Shown here one piece after another: positions 21,781 to 33,651 of a DNA stretch of 64,000 nucleotides. Location of the stretch: NCBI GenBank assembly GCA_003209275.1, contig QCRX01000001.1, forward strand, positions 23,501 to 87,500. Direction: 5' to 3'. Numbering within the stretch: position 1 is the first letter of the stretch; each line of letters starts with the position of its first letter. The position numbers and the translations under genes were made by a program. Source of the stretch: Prochlorococcus sp. AG-463-P14. GTDB lineage: Bacteria > Cyanobacteriota > Cyanobacteriia > PCC-6307 > Cyanobiaceae. The notes beneath the pieces are model-generated. The model made no database searches. It was not told where the DNA came from and worked only from the letters and a program-made list of their open reading frames with translations.

Positions 21781-23106
21781 ATGAAGGTGTCCTGGCGTAA
21801 CCCTCGCCGAAATTTGTTTTTATGTGCCCTTCTAGACCTGTTGGGCATGCTTGTTGTTTTGTTGGGTTTAGTCAGTATTTGGCCTCAGCCTCTTAGAGGT
21901 CAAGAGCTTTGGATAGTGATCACTGTCGTTGCGTATTTGCTTTTGGGGTGGCTTTTAGGCACTTATACGGTGCTTGGTTGGCCTCGTCTTTCTCGTTGGA
22001 CACTTATGCAGCGATTAGGGCTTTGCTTATTTACCACCTTGATGTTGGTGGCAATTTGTCGTTGGGTTATTAATCCTTCTTTAGATGTTTGGTTGGTATA
22101 TCGGAGTAGACAGGTTTCATGGCTTTTGCCTACGACAATTTGGTCCTTGATGGTGCGAGTTGGATTGCGTCGGGGAGCATTGCAATCTGATGATCCGAAA
22201 CTAGTACTTGTAGCTCCTCAGGATGAGGCGCATAAGGCCCTTATGGCTTGGCAATTAACTCCTACACGGATAATGCCTAGTTGGATGACATCTGAGAACG
22301 CTGTTTTACAGGAAAGCCCTCTTGTGTTAGCTGTTTCGCCCAGAGTGAGACATCAGCCTGAATATCGACAGCTATTGGAAGAATTTGAGCAACGAGATCC
22401 TAGACAGTACAGCTTGACTACTCCATTAGCTTTGGCTGAACGTCAACTTGAGAGAATTCCGCCTGCTCTTCTCCCAGAGCCTTGGCTGAGTTATTTAGAG
22501 ATTCCGTGGAATGCAATGTTTAGTCCTCAAAGGCAGCTCAAGCGGGTTTCTGATGTTCTGTTGGCACTGTTTTTGTTGGCGGTTACATCTCCTTTAGTAA
22601 TTCTTGCCGCGACTTTGATTTGGCTTGAGGATCGTGGGCCTATTTTTTATGTTCAAGAGCGAAGTGGCTGGCTGGGACAGCCATTCAAAGTTTTGAAGCT
22701 GCGAACTATGAAAGTAGCTTCTTCTCAGGCCCCTGTATCTTGGACTTTGCCTGGGGATCAACGAATCACACGAGTGGGAGCTTGGTTAAGGCGTTCAAGA
22801 CTTGATGAGCTACCTCAATTGGTTAATGTTGTCCTAGGTGATATGAGCCTTATTGGTCCTAGACCAGAGAGGCCCGAATTAGAGCTTCAGCTAGAAGCAA
22901 GTATTCCGCACTATCGCAAGCGCCACTGGATGAGGCCAGGACTCAGTGGTTGGGCTCAAGTTTGTGCTCCATATGCCGCTAGCGTTCAGGATTCTGAATT
23001 AAAGCTTTCTTATGATTTGTATTACCTCAAATATTTCAGCACCTGGCTAGATTTGCTAATACTTTTTCGAACAATTAAGACAGTTCTCAAAGTAGCAGGA
23101 CGTTAA
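21781..23106 (+). CDS. Polyprenyl-phosphate sugar transferase (exopolysaccharide initiating glycosyl-1-phosphate transferase)
   Basis: Multiple TM, then KRVSDVLLALFLLAVTSPLVILAATLIWLEDRGPIFYVQERSGWLGQPFKVLKLRTM, DELPQLVNVVLGDMSLIGPRPERPE. Confidence 0.93.
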   Translation: MKVSWRNPRRNLFLCALLDLLGMLVVLLGLVSIWPQPLRGQELWIVITVVAYLLLGWLLGTYTVLGWPRLSRWTLMQRLGLCLFTTLMLVAICRWVINPSLDVWLVYRSRQVSWLLPTTIWSLMVRVGLRRGALQSDDPKLVLVAPQDEAHKALMAWQLTPTRIMPSWMTSENAVLQESPLVLAVSPRVRHQPEYRQLLEEFEQRDPRQYSLTTPLALAERQLERIPPALLPEPWLSYLEIPWNAMFSPQRQLKRVSDVLLALFLLAVTSPLVILAATLIWLEDRGPIFYVQERSGWLGQPFKVLKLRTMKVASSQAPVSWTLPGDQRITRVGAWLRRSRLDELPQLVNVVLGDMSLIGPRPERPELELQLEASIPHYRKRHWMRPGLSGWAQVCAPYAASVQDSELKLSYDLYYLKYFSTWLDLLILFRTIKTVLKVAGR

Positions 23107-23136
23107 AAGTTGAATCTAATTTTATTCACTTATTAA

Positions 23137-25353
23137 ATGCCTGATTCTCGATTTGATCAATATTTAAATCTAAGGCAAGATGATCATCTTCTTCTTGCTG
23201 GTGGTGGCCATAGCCACGCATTGATTTTACTTCGATGGGCCATGAATCCACATTTAAGGCCTAAAGGTTTGATCACACTTGTAAGTAAAAATAGTACTAC
23301 TTTATATTCTGGAATGGTGCCTGGTCTAATTGCAGGCCAATATAAATATGATGAACTTTCAATAGATCTTCACTGCTTGACTAGTCAAGCAGGAGTGTCA
23401 TTCGTCTTGGCTAAAATTGTTGGCTTGGACTTAATTAGAAATTGCTTGTTACTCCAAGACCGTCCCCCGATTTATTTCGGTAAATTGAGTCTTAATGTTG
23501 GAGCAGAAACTTTAAATACTGAGCATCAAAAGCATTCTAAGAAAAATAATTTAGTTATGCCAATTAAGCCTTTAGAACCAGCAATTGAATGGCTTATATC
23601 ACAAGATATAGAAGAATTAAATCCTAATCCTTCCACTTTCACAGTAATTGGAGCTGGACTTGCAGGACTGGAAGTTGCGTTGGCATTGCGCCAACGGTGG
23701 CCCAATAGAACTATTGAATTACATTCTCATCATGGAGAACCTAATCCTCAGCTTAGGTCTGCAATTTCGCAAGCCAGGATCAGATTAGTCTCAGGTGCTT
23801 CTGATGTAATGGGCCCTGCGCTGTTATGTACTGGTAATCGTGCTCCTGTTTGGTTAGAAAAAAGCGGCCTCCCTATTAATGCTTCAGGGAGAATATTGAC
23901 AACTCAAACATTCCAAGCAATTGACCATCCACACATATTTGCTGTTGGTGATTGCGGAGTGATTCAAGATAACTCCCGACCTGCTTCGGGCGTCTGGGCC
24001 GTTAGATCTTCTACGCCTCTTGCAAGGAATTTAGAGGCGTCTAGCCGTAAAGCACGTTTAGCTTTTTGGAGTCCACAACGTAGAGGCTTGCAACTAATGG
24101 GAGGAAGACTTGCTATTGGCAGAAATGTTGCTTGGGCTTTTTGGGGTGGTTTAATGATTGGTCCTCATCCATTGCTATGGAAGTGGAAGCAGCATATAGA
24201 CAAAGGGTTTATGGCTAAGTTTGTTGTTGATAAGAAAATGTTTGCTTCAAACTATGCGAAAGATAAAGTCATTGCTTGTAGGGGTTGTGCTTCAAAGGTT
24301 GCATCAAAACCATTAAAGAATGCTCTTAAGCAAGCAGACCTTTTCTCGTTATCTGACCATCCAGAAGATGCAGCATTTATTGGTTCACACATCACAAATA
24401 TTATTCAAAGTGTTGATGGATTCCCGGCATTAGTAAGCGATCCTTGGCTCAATGGGCGTATAACAGCTTTGCATGCTTGCTCAGATCTTTGGGCAAGCGG
24501 TGCTTTGCCTATTTCAGCGCAAGTAATAGTTACTTTGCCTGTAGCAAAAGCTCAGCTTCAGCAAGAGTTGTTGGCCCATAGCTTGGCAGGCATTCAGTCT
24601 GCATTAGCTCCTCAGAGAGCTGGAATCATAGGTGGCCATACTATTGAAGATAGAAGTATCCCTTCAGAGCCATTAAGCCTGGGTATACAGCTGGCATTAA
24701 GTGTTAATGGTGTGTTAGGAGGGAATGAGATTTTTTGGACTAAAAATGGGTTGCAGTCAGGTGATGTATTACTACTAAGTAGAGGTATTGGTAGTGGAGT
24801 GATTTTTGCGGCTGCAATGAGTGGTCAAGTGGACCCGCACTTTTTAGATGCTGCGCTTGCGCAAATGACTACTAGTCAACATGTTTTATTGGACCCATTA
24901 TTCAAAATGCAGAATGAATTGGTAGGATCTAAACTAATTCATGCCTGCACAGATATCACAGGGTTTGGACTACTTGGTCATATAGGTGAAATGTTAAACG
25001 CAAGTAATCAATCTTTTATTCAAAATGGACTTGACCCTTTAAGAATTAGATTAGAGGCAGAATCGATCCCTTCCTTTCAGGGTTCCTTGAGTCTTTTGGA
25101 GGAAGGATTCTCTAGTAGTTTTGCACCGGCCAACCGAAGTGCTTTGAAATTACTTCAACCCAATGGGTGTTTTCCAGCGAGTGTGGAAATAGAGCTAGGC
25201 AATATCTCTACTGGAAGTAAAAAACATAAGTCAATTTTGGATTTAATAATTGATCCTCAGACTTGTGGCCCTTTACTTTTAGCTTGTTCTCCAGAAGTTG
25301 CTTCAAATATCCTTTCAAAAGACTGTTGGTATAAAATAGGTGATGTTATTTAG
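23137..25353 (+). CDS. selD: Fusion: NADH dehydrogenase-like flavoprotein + selenophosphate synthase (SelD)
   Basis: N-terminal LLLAGGGHSHALILLRW...VGDCG (FAD oxidoreductase); C-terminal CRGCASKV, HACSDLWASGA, IIGGHTIEDRS, TDITGFGLLGHIGEM, DPQTCGPLLLA. Confidence 0.9.
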   Translation: MPDSRFDQYLNLRQDDHLLLAGGGHSHALILLRWAMNPHLRPKGLITLVSKNSTTLYSGMVPGLIAGQYKYDELSIDLHCLTSQAGVSFVLAKIVGLDLIRNCLLLQDRPPIYFGKLSLNVGAETLNTEHQKHSKKNNLVMPIKPLEPAIEWLISQDIEELNPNPSTFTVIGAGLAGLEVALALRQRWPNRTIELHSHHGEPNPQLRSAISQARIRLVSGASDVMGPALLCTGNRAPVWLEKSGLPINASGRILTTQTFQAIDHPHIFAVGDCGVIQDNSRPASGVWAVRSSTPLARNLEASSRKARLAFWSPQRRGLQLMGGRLAIGRNVAWAFWGGLMIGPHPLLWKWKQHIDKGFMAKFVVDKKMFASNYAKDKVIACRGCASKVASKPLKNALKQADLFSLSDHPEDAAFIGSHITNIIQSVDGFPALVSDPWLNGRITALHACSDLWASGALPISAQVIVTLPVAKAQLQQELLAHSLAGIQSALAPQRAGIIGGHTIEDRSIPSEPLSLGIQLALSVNGVLGGNEIFWTKNGLQSGDVLLLSRGIGSGVIFAAAMSGQVDPHFLDAALAQMTTSQHVLLDPLFKMQNELVGSKLIHACTDITGFGLLGHIGEMLNASNQSFIQNGLDPLRIRLEAESIPSFQGSLSLLEEGFSSSFAPANRSALKLLQPNGCFPASVEIELGNISTGSKKHKSILDLIIDPQTCGPLLLACSPEVASNILSKDCWYKIGDVI

Positions 25354-25385
25354 CAACCTATCGGTAGGAGTTGGAAGTTTTCTAC

Positions 25386-26660
25386 TTAAGTCTTGTTATC
25401 AGATCTTATTTTATCGATTTGTGTTGCCCTAAGCCTGCGCAGCTCGGCCCCTAATTCTGGACCAGGTTGCCACCCTTGATTGATGAGTTCTATTGCCGAA
25501 ATAGGAGAAGTGATTTGTCTCCATCTCCCCCACCACCTTAATAATGGTCGCCACATTGAGACACCTTTGCAAATTGAAATCGCAATTGCATCTGGTTTTA
25601 GGTTGGCATTTTCTATCTCTTGGCTCCAGCGAGATGGCAACCAATGTGAAAGTTCATTGGTGGCAATAGAAGATAGTAAATCTTCTAATTTGAGACTTTC
25701 AGCCAGGAGTTCTATTTGCTTTTTAGGTATATCTAGTCTTGTTGCTAAAGAAATAGGATTGTTTGCTCCTGCAATAAATGCTGTGAGGGGTTCGACTTTG
25801 AGTTTCTTTGCCCATCGGATTCGCCTTCTCCATTGTTGATCATATTGAAGCTTCTGCTCTAGTAAGACAAAGGCCTCCCATTCTTGTAGATTTTTCAGTG
25901 CTTCTTCCCATGGTTCTTGAGTGAGAAGAAGCTCTAGCTCTAGACGAAGCCTTGTAGACATAGCGGGTGGCATGGGACAGGCTTCTTTTGTTACGTGTAA
26001 ATCCCATGGCCAGTTTTGCAACGTTGAGCAAATTTGTTTAAGACTGTTTGGACTCATCTCAAGTCCTAATCTTGCGGCATAACGAGCTCCGCGAATTATT
26101 CGAGTTGGGTCTTCTTCAACACTTCGGTCGTGAAGGAAATTAAGTTCTCCTTTCTCCAGATCTTTGACGCCTCCAAATGGATCGATTAGACGAAGCTCGT
26201 CTGTAGATATATCTAGGGCAATTGAATTAACTGTGAAGTCTCTTCTGGCCAGATCTTGCTCAATGTTGCTAGGTGTTATTTGAGGATTCTGTCCAGGGGC
26301 AGAGTAATTTTCAAGTCTGGCAGTCGTTAGGTCTATTAAGGTTCCATCTACTCTCATTTCGACGGTGTCATAAGCCTGATGGATACGAAGTTCGGACAGC
26401 CTTTCTGTACCAAGCGCATATTGCAATTCCTTGGCTAATTTAGATGCCGAGCCTTCAATAATTAGATCTATATCTTTAGCACCTTGCCAATACTTGATCC
26501 CTAAGTCATGTAGCAGTGCATCTCGAACGACTCCTCCTGTCAAAGCTATGCGATTAATACCTGCATTCTTTGCAACGTCTCTAATTAGCTTAAATAATTC
26601 CAAGGGAATACCTTGAAGATCAAGTCCAAAATCTGGCTTGATCGGCATATTCATGCTCAA
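25386..26660 (-). CDS. tRNA nucleotidyltransferase/poly(A) polymerase family
   Basis: LTGGVVRDALL, KDIDLIIEG, DLARRDFTVNSIALD, RIIRGARYAARLG. Confidence 0.93.
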   Translation of the reverse strand: MSMNMPIKPDFGLDLQGIPLELFKLIRDVAKNAGINRIALTGGVVRDALLHDLGIKYWQGAKDIDLIIEGSASKLAKELQYALGTERLSELRIHQAYDTVEMRVDGTLIDLTTARLENYSAPGQNPQITPSNIEQDLARRDFTVNSIALDISTDELRLIDPFGGVKDLEKGELNFLHDRSVEEDPTRIIRGARYAARLGLEMSPNSLKQICSTLQNWPWDLHVTKEACPMPPAMSTRLRLELELLLTQEPWEEALKNLQEWEAFVLLEQKLQYDQQWRRRIRWAKKLKVEPLTAFIAGANNPISLATRLDIPKKQIELLAESLKLEDLLSSIATNELSHWLPSRWSQEIENANLKPDAIAISICKGVSMWRPLLRWWGRWRQITSPISAIELINQGWQPGPELGAELRRLRATQIDKIRSDNKT

Positions 26661-26688
26661 GGAACAAGTAAGTTGTAGCTCATGATCT

Positions 26689-29106
26689 TTAATTTCCTAA
26701 TTGTTCGATTGGCGCAAGCCTAGGGTCAAGAATCTTGGGACCCATGCCATTGAATTTAACTGCGATAGAAATTTTTTCCCCTTCACCAAAGATATGTGTT
26801 ATCTCACCTTCCCCAAAGTTTAAGTGCCTTACACGATCACCTATTTGCCAGGTCCCTCCGGGGAAAGGACCAGCATGTAGACGTCTAACAGCATTACTTG
26901 GTGCAGCGACCGTATTTCCATTTGGTACGCCTTTCCGGTCGACTCGCGTAAGACGCTCGAGATGATTCTGTCGTCTGAGTGCTGCGCCACCACTTCTGGG
27001 AATATCACCTTGTATTAAATCCGTTGGTATTTCTGAGAGAAATATCGAAGGTATTGCAGGCTCTCTTGCACCTCCCCAAATACGTCTTTCACTTGCATGT
27101 GAAAGAAACAGCCTTTCCTTTGCTCGTGTTAACCCTACATAACATAATCTTCTCTCCTCTTCTAGCGAGGATGGATCATCAAGAGAGCGATAGCTTGGGA
27201 AGAGGCCTTGTTCCATACCTACGAGACAGACGATGGGAAACTCAAGTCCTTTACTACTGTGTAAGGTCATGAGAGTGACTCTATTTACAGCAGTATCTTT
27301 GCTATCTGCATCACTTGCTAAGGCAGCTGAGGCCAGAAAACCTTCAAGGTCTCCTTCATCATTTTCTTCTTGGTATTGGAGAGCAGCATTGACGAGTTCT
27401 TGTAGATTTCGGCGACGTTCTTCTGCTTCATCGGATGCTTCTGCAATCAATTGTCCTACATAACCGCTTTTCTCAATTACTTGCTGAATTAGTTCGGAAG
27501 GCGTTGTTAATTCTAAGTTGCTTTGGAGATCATTGATGAGCTCATAGAATTGCAATAAGCCTTTAGCAGATCTTCCGCCAAGAGTTCGCACTGCTTCCTC
27601 ATCCCTAACTACCTCCCATAGTGGGATCCCTAACTGATTTGCGGCATCTGTTAAGCGTTGAATAGTCGTTTTCCCTATCCCACGTTTTGGAACGTTCATT
27701 ACTCTGAGTAGACTCACGGTGTCAGAAGGATTAACTAACAAACGTAAATAGGCAAGAACATCTTTGATCTCTCTTCGATCGTAGAAGCGTAGCCCTCCTA
27801 CAACTATGTAAGGAATTCTCCAGCGCACCAGAGATTCTTCAATTGCTCTTGATTGTGCATTGGTTCGATAAAGAATTGCCATATCTCCCCAATTCAATTC
27901 TGAATCTCCTGCCTCAAGTAGGCGAAGTCGATGAACGACTGCTTCTGCCTCAGCAATTTCATCATCACAGTGAGTAAGTTTGATTAGTTCCCCTTCACTG
28001 CGAGTAGCCCGTAAGATTTTATCGATTCTTTCAGTGTTGTGAGCAATAAGTGCATTAGCTGCTTTGAGAATTGTGGATGTTGATCGATAGTTGTCCTCTA
28101 GTTTGACCATAGTGTGTGTTAACTCGTCTGAGGCCTTGTCTCCAAAATCTTCTTGGAAACCCATAAGGATTCTAAAATCAGCTGCTCTGAAGCTATAGAT
28201 ACTTTGATCAGCATCTCCGACTACAAAAATTGAACGGTCATCCCAGTCGTCATAAGAAGAAGGATCTCTACCATTAGTAGCTAATAATTTAATTAATTCG
28301 TATTGAGTCCTGTTGGTATCTTGATACTCATCAACCAGCACATGTCGGAATCTACGGTGCCAATACAATCTGATGTCTGTGCTTTGCTTTAAAAGTTGTA
28401 CAGGAACTAGTAATAGATCGTCAAAATCCAAGGCATTATTTGCTGCCAAAGCTTTGCGATAGTGCCTATAAGTTTGTGCAATTAATTTGCCTCGTTGCCC
28501 ATCCGCCTGTTGTTCTAATTGATCGGGTAACAGACCCTGGTTTTTTGCATTGCTTATAGCCCATCTTATTTTTTTAGGCTCAAATCTCTTGGGGTCTAAT
28601 TGCATATCCTGTGTGATTATTTCCTTGATCAAGTTCTGAGCATCAGATTCGTCGTAGATAGAGAATTGACGAGTCCATTTGAGTCCTTCGGAATCATGGA
28701 ATTTGTCAATATCAAAACGAAGTAAGCGTGCAAAAATTGAATGAAAAGTTCCAATCCAAAGCTCTTTTACTATCCCTTGATGAATTTGAGTCTTTAACTG
28801 TCGTTGCTCTACTTGTGGCAAAGTCCGAAATGGTTGGCCGAATTGGCTTTGTGCCAGTTTCATTGATAAGAGGAGCTCAAGTCTCTCTTGCATTTCTTTG
28901 GCAGCTTTATTTGTAAAAGTGACAGCAAGTATTGATGCAGGGTCTACATTATGTTGACTAATTAAATGAGCAATTCGATGAGTTAACGCTCTAGTCTTGC
29001 CGCTTCCTGCTCCAGCAACTACCAAGAGCGGTCCGCTGTAATGATCTACTGCTGTGCATTGAGCATCATTTAAACCTTCAAGAAAGGCAGAGTTTGCGCC
29101 AGTCAT
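26689..29106 (-). CDS. UvrD/PcrA superfamily I DNA helicase
   Basis: LLVVAGAGSGKTRALTHRIAHLI, VDEYQDTN, GDADQSIYSFRAAD, TLMTLHSSKGLEFP. Confidence 0.96.
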   Translation of the reverse strand: MTGANSAFLEGLNDAQCTAVDHYSGPLLVVAGAGSGKTRALTHRIAHLISQHNVDPASILAVTFTNKAAKEMQERLELLLSMKLAQSQFGQPFRTLPQVEQRQLKTQIHQGIVKELWIGTFHSIFARLLRFDIDKFHDSEGLKWTRQFSIYDESDAQNLIKEIITQDMQLDPKRFEPKKIRWAISNAKNQGLLPDQLEQQADGQRGKLIAQTYRHYRKALAANNALDFDDLLLVPVQLLKQSTDIRLYWHRRFRHVLVDEYQDTNRTQYELIKLLATNGRDPSSYDDWDDRSIFVVGDADQSIYSFRAADFRILMGFQEDFGDKASDELTHTMVKLEDNYRSTSTILKAANALIAHNTERIDKILRATRSEGELIKLTHCDDEIAEAEAVVHRLRLLEAGDSELNWGDMAILYRTNAQSRAIEESLVRWRIPYIVVGGLRFYDRREIKDVLAYLRLLVNPSDTVSLLRVMNVPKRGIGKTTIQRLTDAANQLGIPLWEVVRDEEAVRTLGGRSAKGLLQFYELINDLQSNLELTTPSELIQQVIEKSGYVGQLIAEASDEAEERRRNLQELVNAALQYQEENDEGDLEGFLASAALASDADSKDTAVNRVTLMTLHSSKGLEFPIVCLVGMEQGLFPSYRSLDDPSSLEEERRLCYVGLTRAKERLFLSHASERRIWGGAREPAIPSIFLSEIPTDLIQGDIPRSGGAALRRQNHLERLTRVDRKGVPNGNTVAAPSNAVRRLHAGPFPGGTWQIGDRVRHLNFGEGEITHIFGEGEKISIAVKFNGMGPKILDPRLAPIEQLGN

Positions 29107-30953
29107 TCAGTACCTATATTTTGAATATTATGATTTTGCGAACCTTTGACACTCATCCCTAGAGGATGGTTGGGATTACAAAGATCCATGTAAGTTCCAG
29201 AAGAAGCTACAAGCCCGTCTTTTATTTCATAAATATGATCACATTTTGAAAGGGTGTTTAAACGATGTGCAATAACCACTGTTGTACATCTACGGCCTAC
29301 AATCTCTAATGAATTTATAACATCACTCTCGGTTTTCTCATCCAATGAGCTTGTTGCCTCATCAAGAACCAGGAATTTTGTTTTTCTATAAAATACTCTG
29401 GCTAATGCAATCCGTTGCCTTTGACCACCAGATAAATTAAACCCATTCTCACCTATACATGTATATAGTCCGTGAGGCATTTCTGTGATTAGATCATATA
29501 ATTGAGCAGCCGAAATTGCTTCCCATACCTCGTCGTAGTTTATTGCTTCCTCAGGGGTTCCAAATGCAATATTCTCAACAATACTTGTATCTAAAAGATG
29601 TATATTTTGTGGAACTTCTGAACAACACCTTTGCCAAGCTGAAATATCTGAAGCAGCTAGTGGTATACCGTCCAATTTAATTTGACCTGCAGTGGGCTCT
29701 AAATGAGCTAACAGTATGCTTGATAATGTTGTTTTTCCACTTCCTGTGGGCCCCATTAAAGCAACTCTTGAACCAACAGGAACATTTATTGAAACCGATC
29801 TCAGTGCAGCTTGCTCAGAATCTGGATATCTATATCCAACATTGTGTAAGGATATTTCTCTGCGTGGAAAGACCCCTTCAGGTGACAAACTCGATGGAGA
29901 AACAAAAGCTCTTTTAGGTATTGGTAATTCTAGATAACTCAATGCTGAATCCACTTCTGGCAAAGCACCTCTCAGCCTTGTGATTGACTTAAATAGGTCC
30001 TGAAGAGGGGGTGTTATCTTTACAGAAGCCACTACAAATGTTGTGACAAAAGGAATTAATGTAATAGCAAGATCTTCACTTGTTTGCTGACCAATCTTTG
30101 GAAGTAAAGCGGCTGAGAATATAAAAGTAATTGCAAGTGGCTCTATAACAAACCTAGGGACATCAGGAAGGAGACGTGAAATCCATTCAAATGATTTTGC
30201 AGTTTCGCCTGCTTTTACAAACCTTGATTCAAAATATTTGCCAGTGTGAGTTAAATGGATATCTCTTATCGAATAAAAAGTTTGATTTAAAAGTGAACTT
30301 GCAAGTATATCAAGCCTCACTCTTTGATTAGAGGCATGCCTTAAGTATGGAACTACTAAAGAAGAGATTGCCATAAATGCAATTCCTAAGAATATTAATA
30401 ATATAATTGCTTTAAATCCTAAAGTGATTCCTAGTGCAATAGCAAGAAAAGCTAATACAATGGCGCTAGATGAGATAGTAAGGATTGGAGCTATAATTAA
30501 ATCTGAAACCCTTTGCATATTTGCCATTATTTGTGCTGAAATTGCAGAACTCTTTGCTGTTATATAGTATTCGTATGGTTGACCAATTATTCTGCTTAAG
30601 ATTCGATCAGATATATCCCTCCAAACTTGCGCAGTTAATCTTTCTTGGAAAACTTTTAAGGCTAGTTTTGTCGTAGAGCCTAACCAACTTAGAACTACAA
30701 ATATTAAGACAAGCCAAAGGGCTTGACTCCCTAATGAGCCCCCAAATACTTTAATCCCGGGGATTGAATCATTTAGTTTCTGGCCTACAAGGCTTCCTGC
30801 AAGACGTGCCGCGACGGCTACTGTGGCAAGATCGAGAATTCCTGTAAAAGCTGAAAGGGGTATAACGGCCATTAATGACTTGACGCGTCTACGGGGAATA
30901 ACCCGAAATAAACGTCTAAGTCGATGAATCGTTTGTCCCTTTGGAAGAAGCAA
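29103..30953 (-). CDS. ABC transporter, fused permease/ATPase (MsbA/exporter type)
   Basis: Six-TM domain, GPTGSGKTTLSSILL, LSGGQRQRIALARVFY, LVLDEATSSLDE. Confidence 0.93.
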   Translation of the reverse strand: MLLPKGQTIHRLRRLFRVIPRRRVKSLMAVIPLSAFTGILDLATVAVAARLAGSLVGQKLNDSIPGIKVFGGSLGSQALWLVLIFVVLSWLGSTTKLALKVFQERLTAQVWRDISDRILSRIIGQPYEYYITAKSSAISAQIMANMQRVSDLIIAPILTISSSAIVLAFLAIALGITLGFKAIILLIFLGIAFMAISSLVVPYLRHASNQRVRLDILASSLLNQTFYSIRDIHLTHTGKYFESRFVKAGETAKSFEWISRLLPDVPRFVIEPLAITFIFSAALLPKIGQQTSEDLAITLIPFVTTFVVASVKITPPLQDLFKSITRLRGALPEVDSALSYLELPIPKRAFVSPSSLSPEGVFPRREISLHNVGYRYPDSEQAALRSVSINVPVGSRVALMGPTGSGKTTLSSILLAHLEPTAGQIKLDGIPLAASDISAWQRCCSEVPQNIHLLDTSIVENIAFGTPEEAINYDEVWEAISAAQLYDLITEMPHGLYTCIGENGFNLSGGQRQRIALARVFYRKTKFLVLDEATSSLDEKTESDVINSLEIVGRRCTTVVIAHRLNTLSKCDHIYEIKDGLVASSGTYMDLCNPNHPLGMSVKGSQNHNIQNIGTE

Positions 30954-31256
30954 TCAGGAGTGACCACATACTTTTTTCAATTTATTCCTGAAACCGGAGT
31001 ATTTTCTCTGCTAATAGCCAGTACAAGAACCGATCACTCTTGTTTTGAAGAGATATGCATATAAGAGTGGCAATTAGTGTCTCTACTTGATTTATAATAA
31101 TATGGGCTAAAATATTGAATAAAAGATACTTTTTCATTAATAAGATGAAAGATTTAACAGGTAGATATTGTTAGCTTTGTCTTTAATTTGATCAATTAAA
31201 TATAGTGGAAAAACTTAACTATAGAAACTCTCAGACCCATTGATTTTATTGATCTA

Positions 31257-31466
31257 CTATAGTTTTTCCTTTTGTTGTGTCATCAGTTGAGAAAGTATAT
31301 TTTTAAGTCGCCTTAGCTCAGTATGCTCTGATATCGTAGCTTCAACCTTGTTTTGAGGCAGGCGTAGTTTTTTCGCAACTGTTAATACCTCTTTATGAAG
31401 GCGATCTCTATATGCCTCGAGTTCCTCAATGGACTCCTGGAGTTCTTGTAACGACGGCTCTGACAT
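31257..31466 (-). CDS. Small coiled-coil hypothetical protein divergent from cpeB
   Basis: 69 aa, heptad-like helical composition; sits divergently at the edge of the phycoerythrin cluster. Confidence 0.6.
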   Translation of the reverse strand: MSEPSLQELQESIEELEAYRDRLHKEVLTVAKKLRLPQNKVEATISEHTELRRLKNILSQLMTQQKEKL

Positions 31467-31696
31467 TGATATATTTAGATATAGCCACTCTAGCTTGGCT
31501 TTTTTGAAAAATTTCTAATTAACCGTCGACTTTCGTTTGCTAAGGGTAAAACATTAGTAGCGTTAAAATAAAATCGATGAAATCTCTTTCATACAAAGGG
31601 TTCTCTAGGACAATTTGCGGGGGAATGCTTCTACTGGATTAAGTGGTTTCGGTTACGAACCATTGCGGACTATTACCGATAGCGCTGGTGAAATAA

Positions 31697-32335
<639 letters not shown>

Positions 32336-32367
32336 CTGAACATTGATATGAATAATATTAATTTTAA

Positions 32368-32865
<498 letters not shown>

Positions 32866-33018
32866 AGTTTTCCTCTCGAGATTATTGCAATTCAATGGTA
32901 TTCATATTTCCGCCCCTGCCTAGGAGAGTGACAAGATATTAGTTGATATTAGTAAATAATATGCTGACTTTACTGAAGAGGTATAATTCTTTTTTGAATA
33001 TTTTCACATATAAAAAAC

Positions 33019-33645
33019 ATGGAAGAAATGCTGGAAACAGAATATATTCCTAATATTGAAGATCTTTTTAAGGATCTTTACCATCCCAATCCAAATATTA
33101 ATAAGCAAGCATATTTGAATATGGTAAATTATTGGCCGAAGGAGTCAATGAGCAGGTTGATTTTAAATCTAGACCATAAAGATATTGATAAGAGAAGGAA
33201 ATCGGTAAAAGCTTTAGGCGCTTTTGGTGAAAAAGTATTAGCCCCAATAGCAGAGGTTTTTTATGCAACTAAAGATGTTCAGGTAAGAACAAGCTGCCTA
33301 AAGATCTTTACAAAGGTTGCATCAATGAATGGTTTAGATCCTTTCCCTCAAAAAATTATTAACTTAATAGAAACAGCTTTAATAGACGATACGCCTGAGA
33401 TAATACTTTCAGTGGTACCTCTCTTAAGGCAGTTAGAGGATCAAGGCCTACCCTTTTTGATTAGGATAAGTAAAGATCAGAATTTACTTAGGGCTTCTGC
33501 AGCAATAACAGCTTTAGGAGAGATAGATGACCCACTTTCAGAAGAATGTTTAAATGAAACCCTTAAGGATAGATCCAGAGATTATTTGATACATGAAAGT
33601 GCTAATAGTGCTTTAGCCAATTATTTAAACTTAAAGAAAAGATGA
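33019..33645 (+). CDS. cpeZ: HEAT/PBS-lyase repeat protein, CpeZ-like
   Basis: About 208 aa HEAT-repeat protein downstream of cpeBA; size and position match CpeZ. Confidence 0.75.
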   Translation: MEEMLETEYIPNIEDLFKDLYHPNPNINKQAYLNMVNYWPKESMSRLILNLDHKDIDKRRKSVKALGAFGEKVLAPIAEVFYATKDVQVRTSCLKIFTKVASMNGLDPFPQKIINLIETALIDDTPEIILSVVPLLRQLEDQGLPFLIRISKDQNLLRASAAITALGEIDDPLSEECLNETLKDRSRDYLIHESANSALANYLNLKKR

Positions 33646-33651
33646 AAAAAA

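Noticed and set aside
25480-25839. 119-aa plus ORF opposite the tRNA nucleotidyltransferase
   Set aside because: Antisense shadow ORF.
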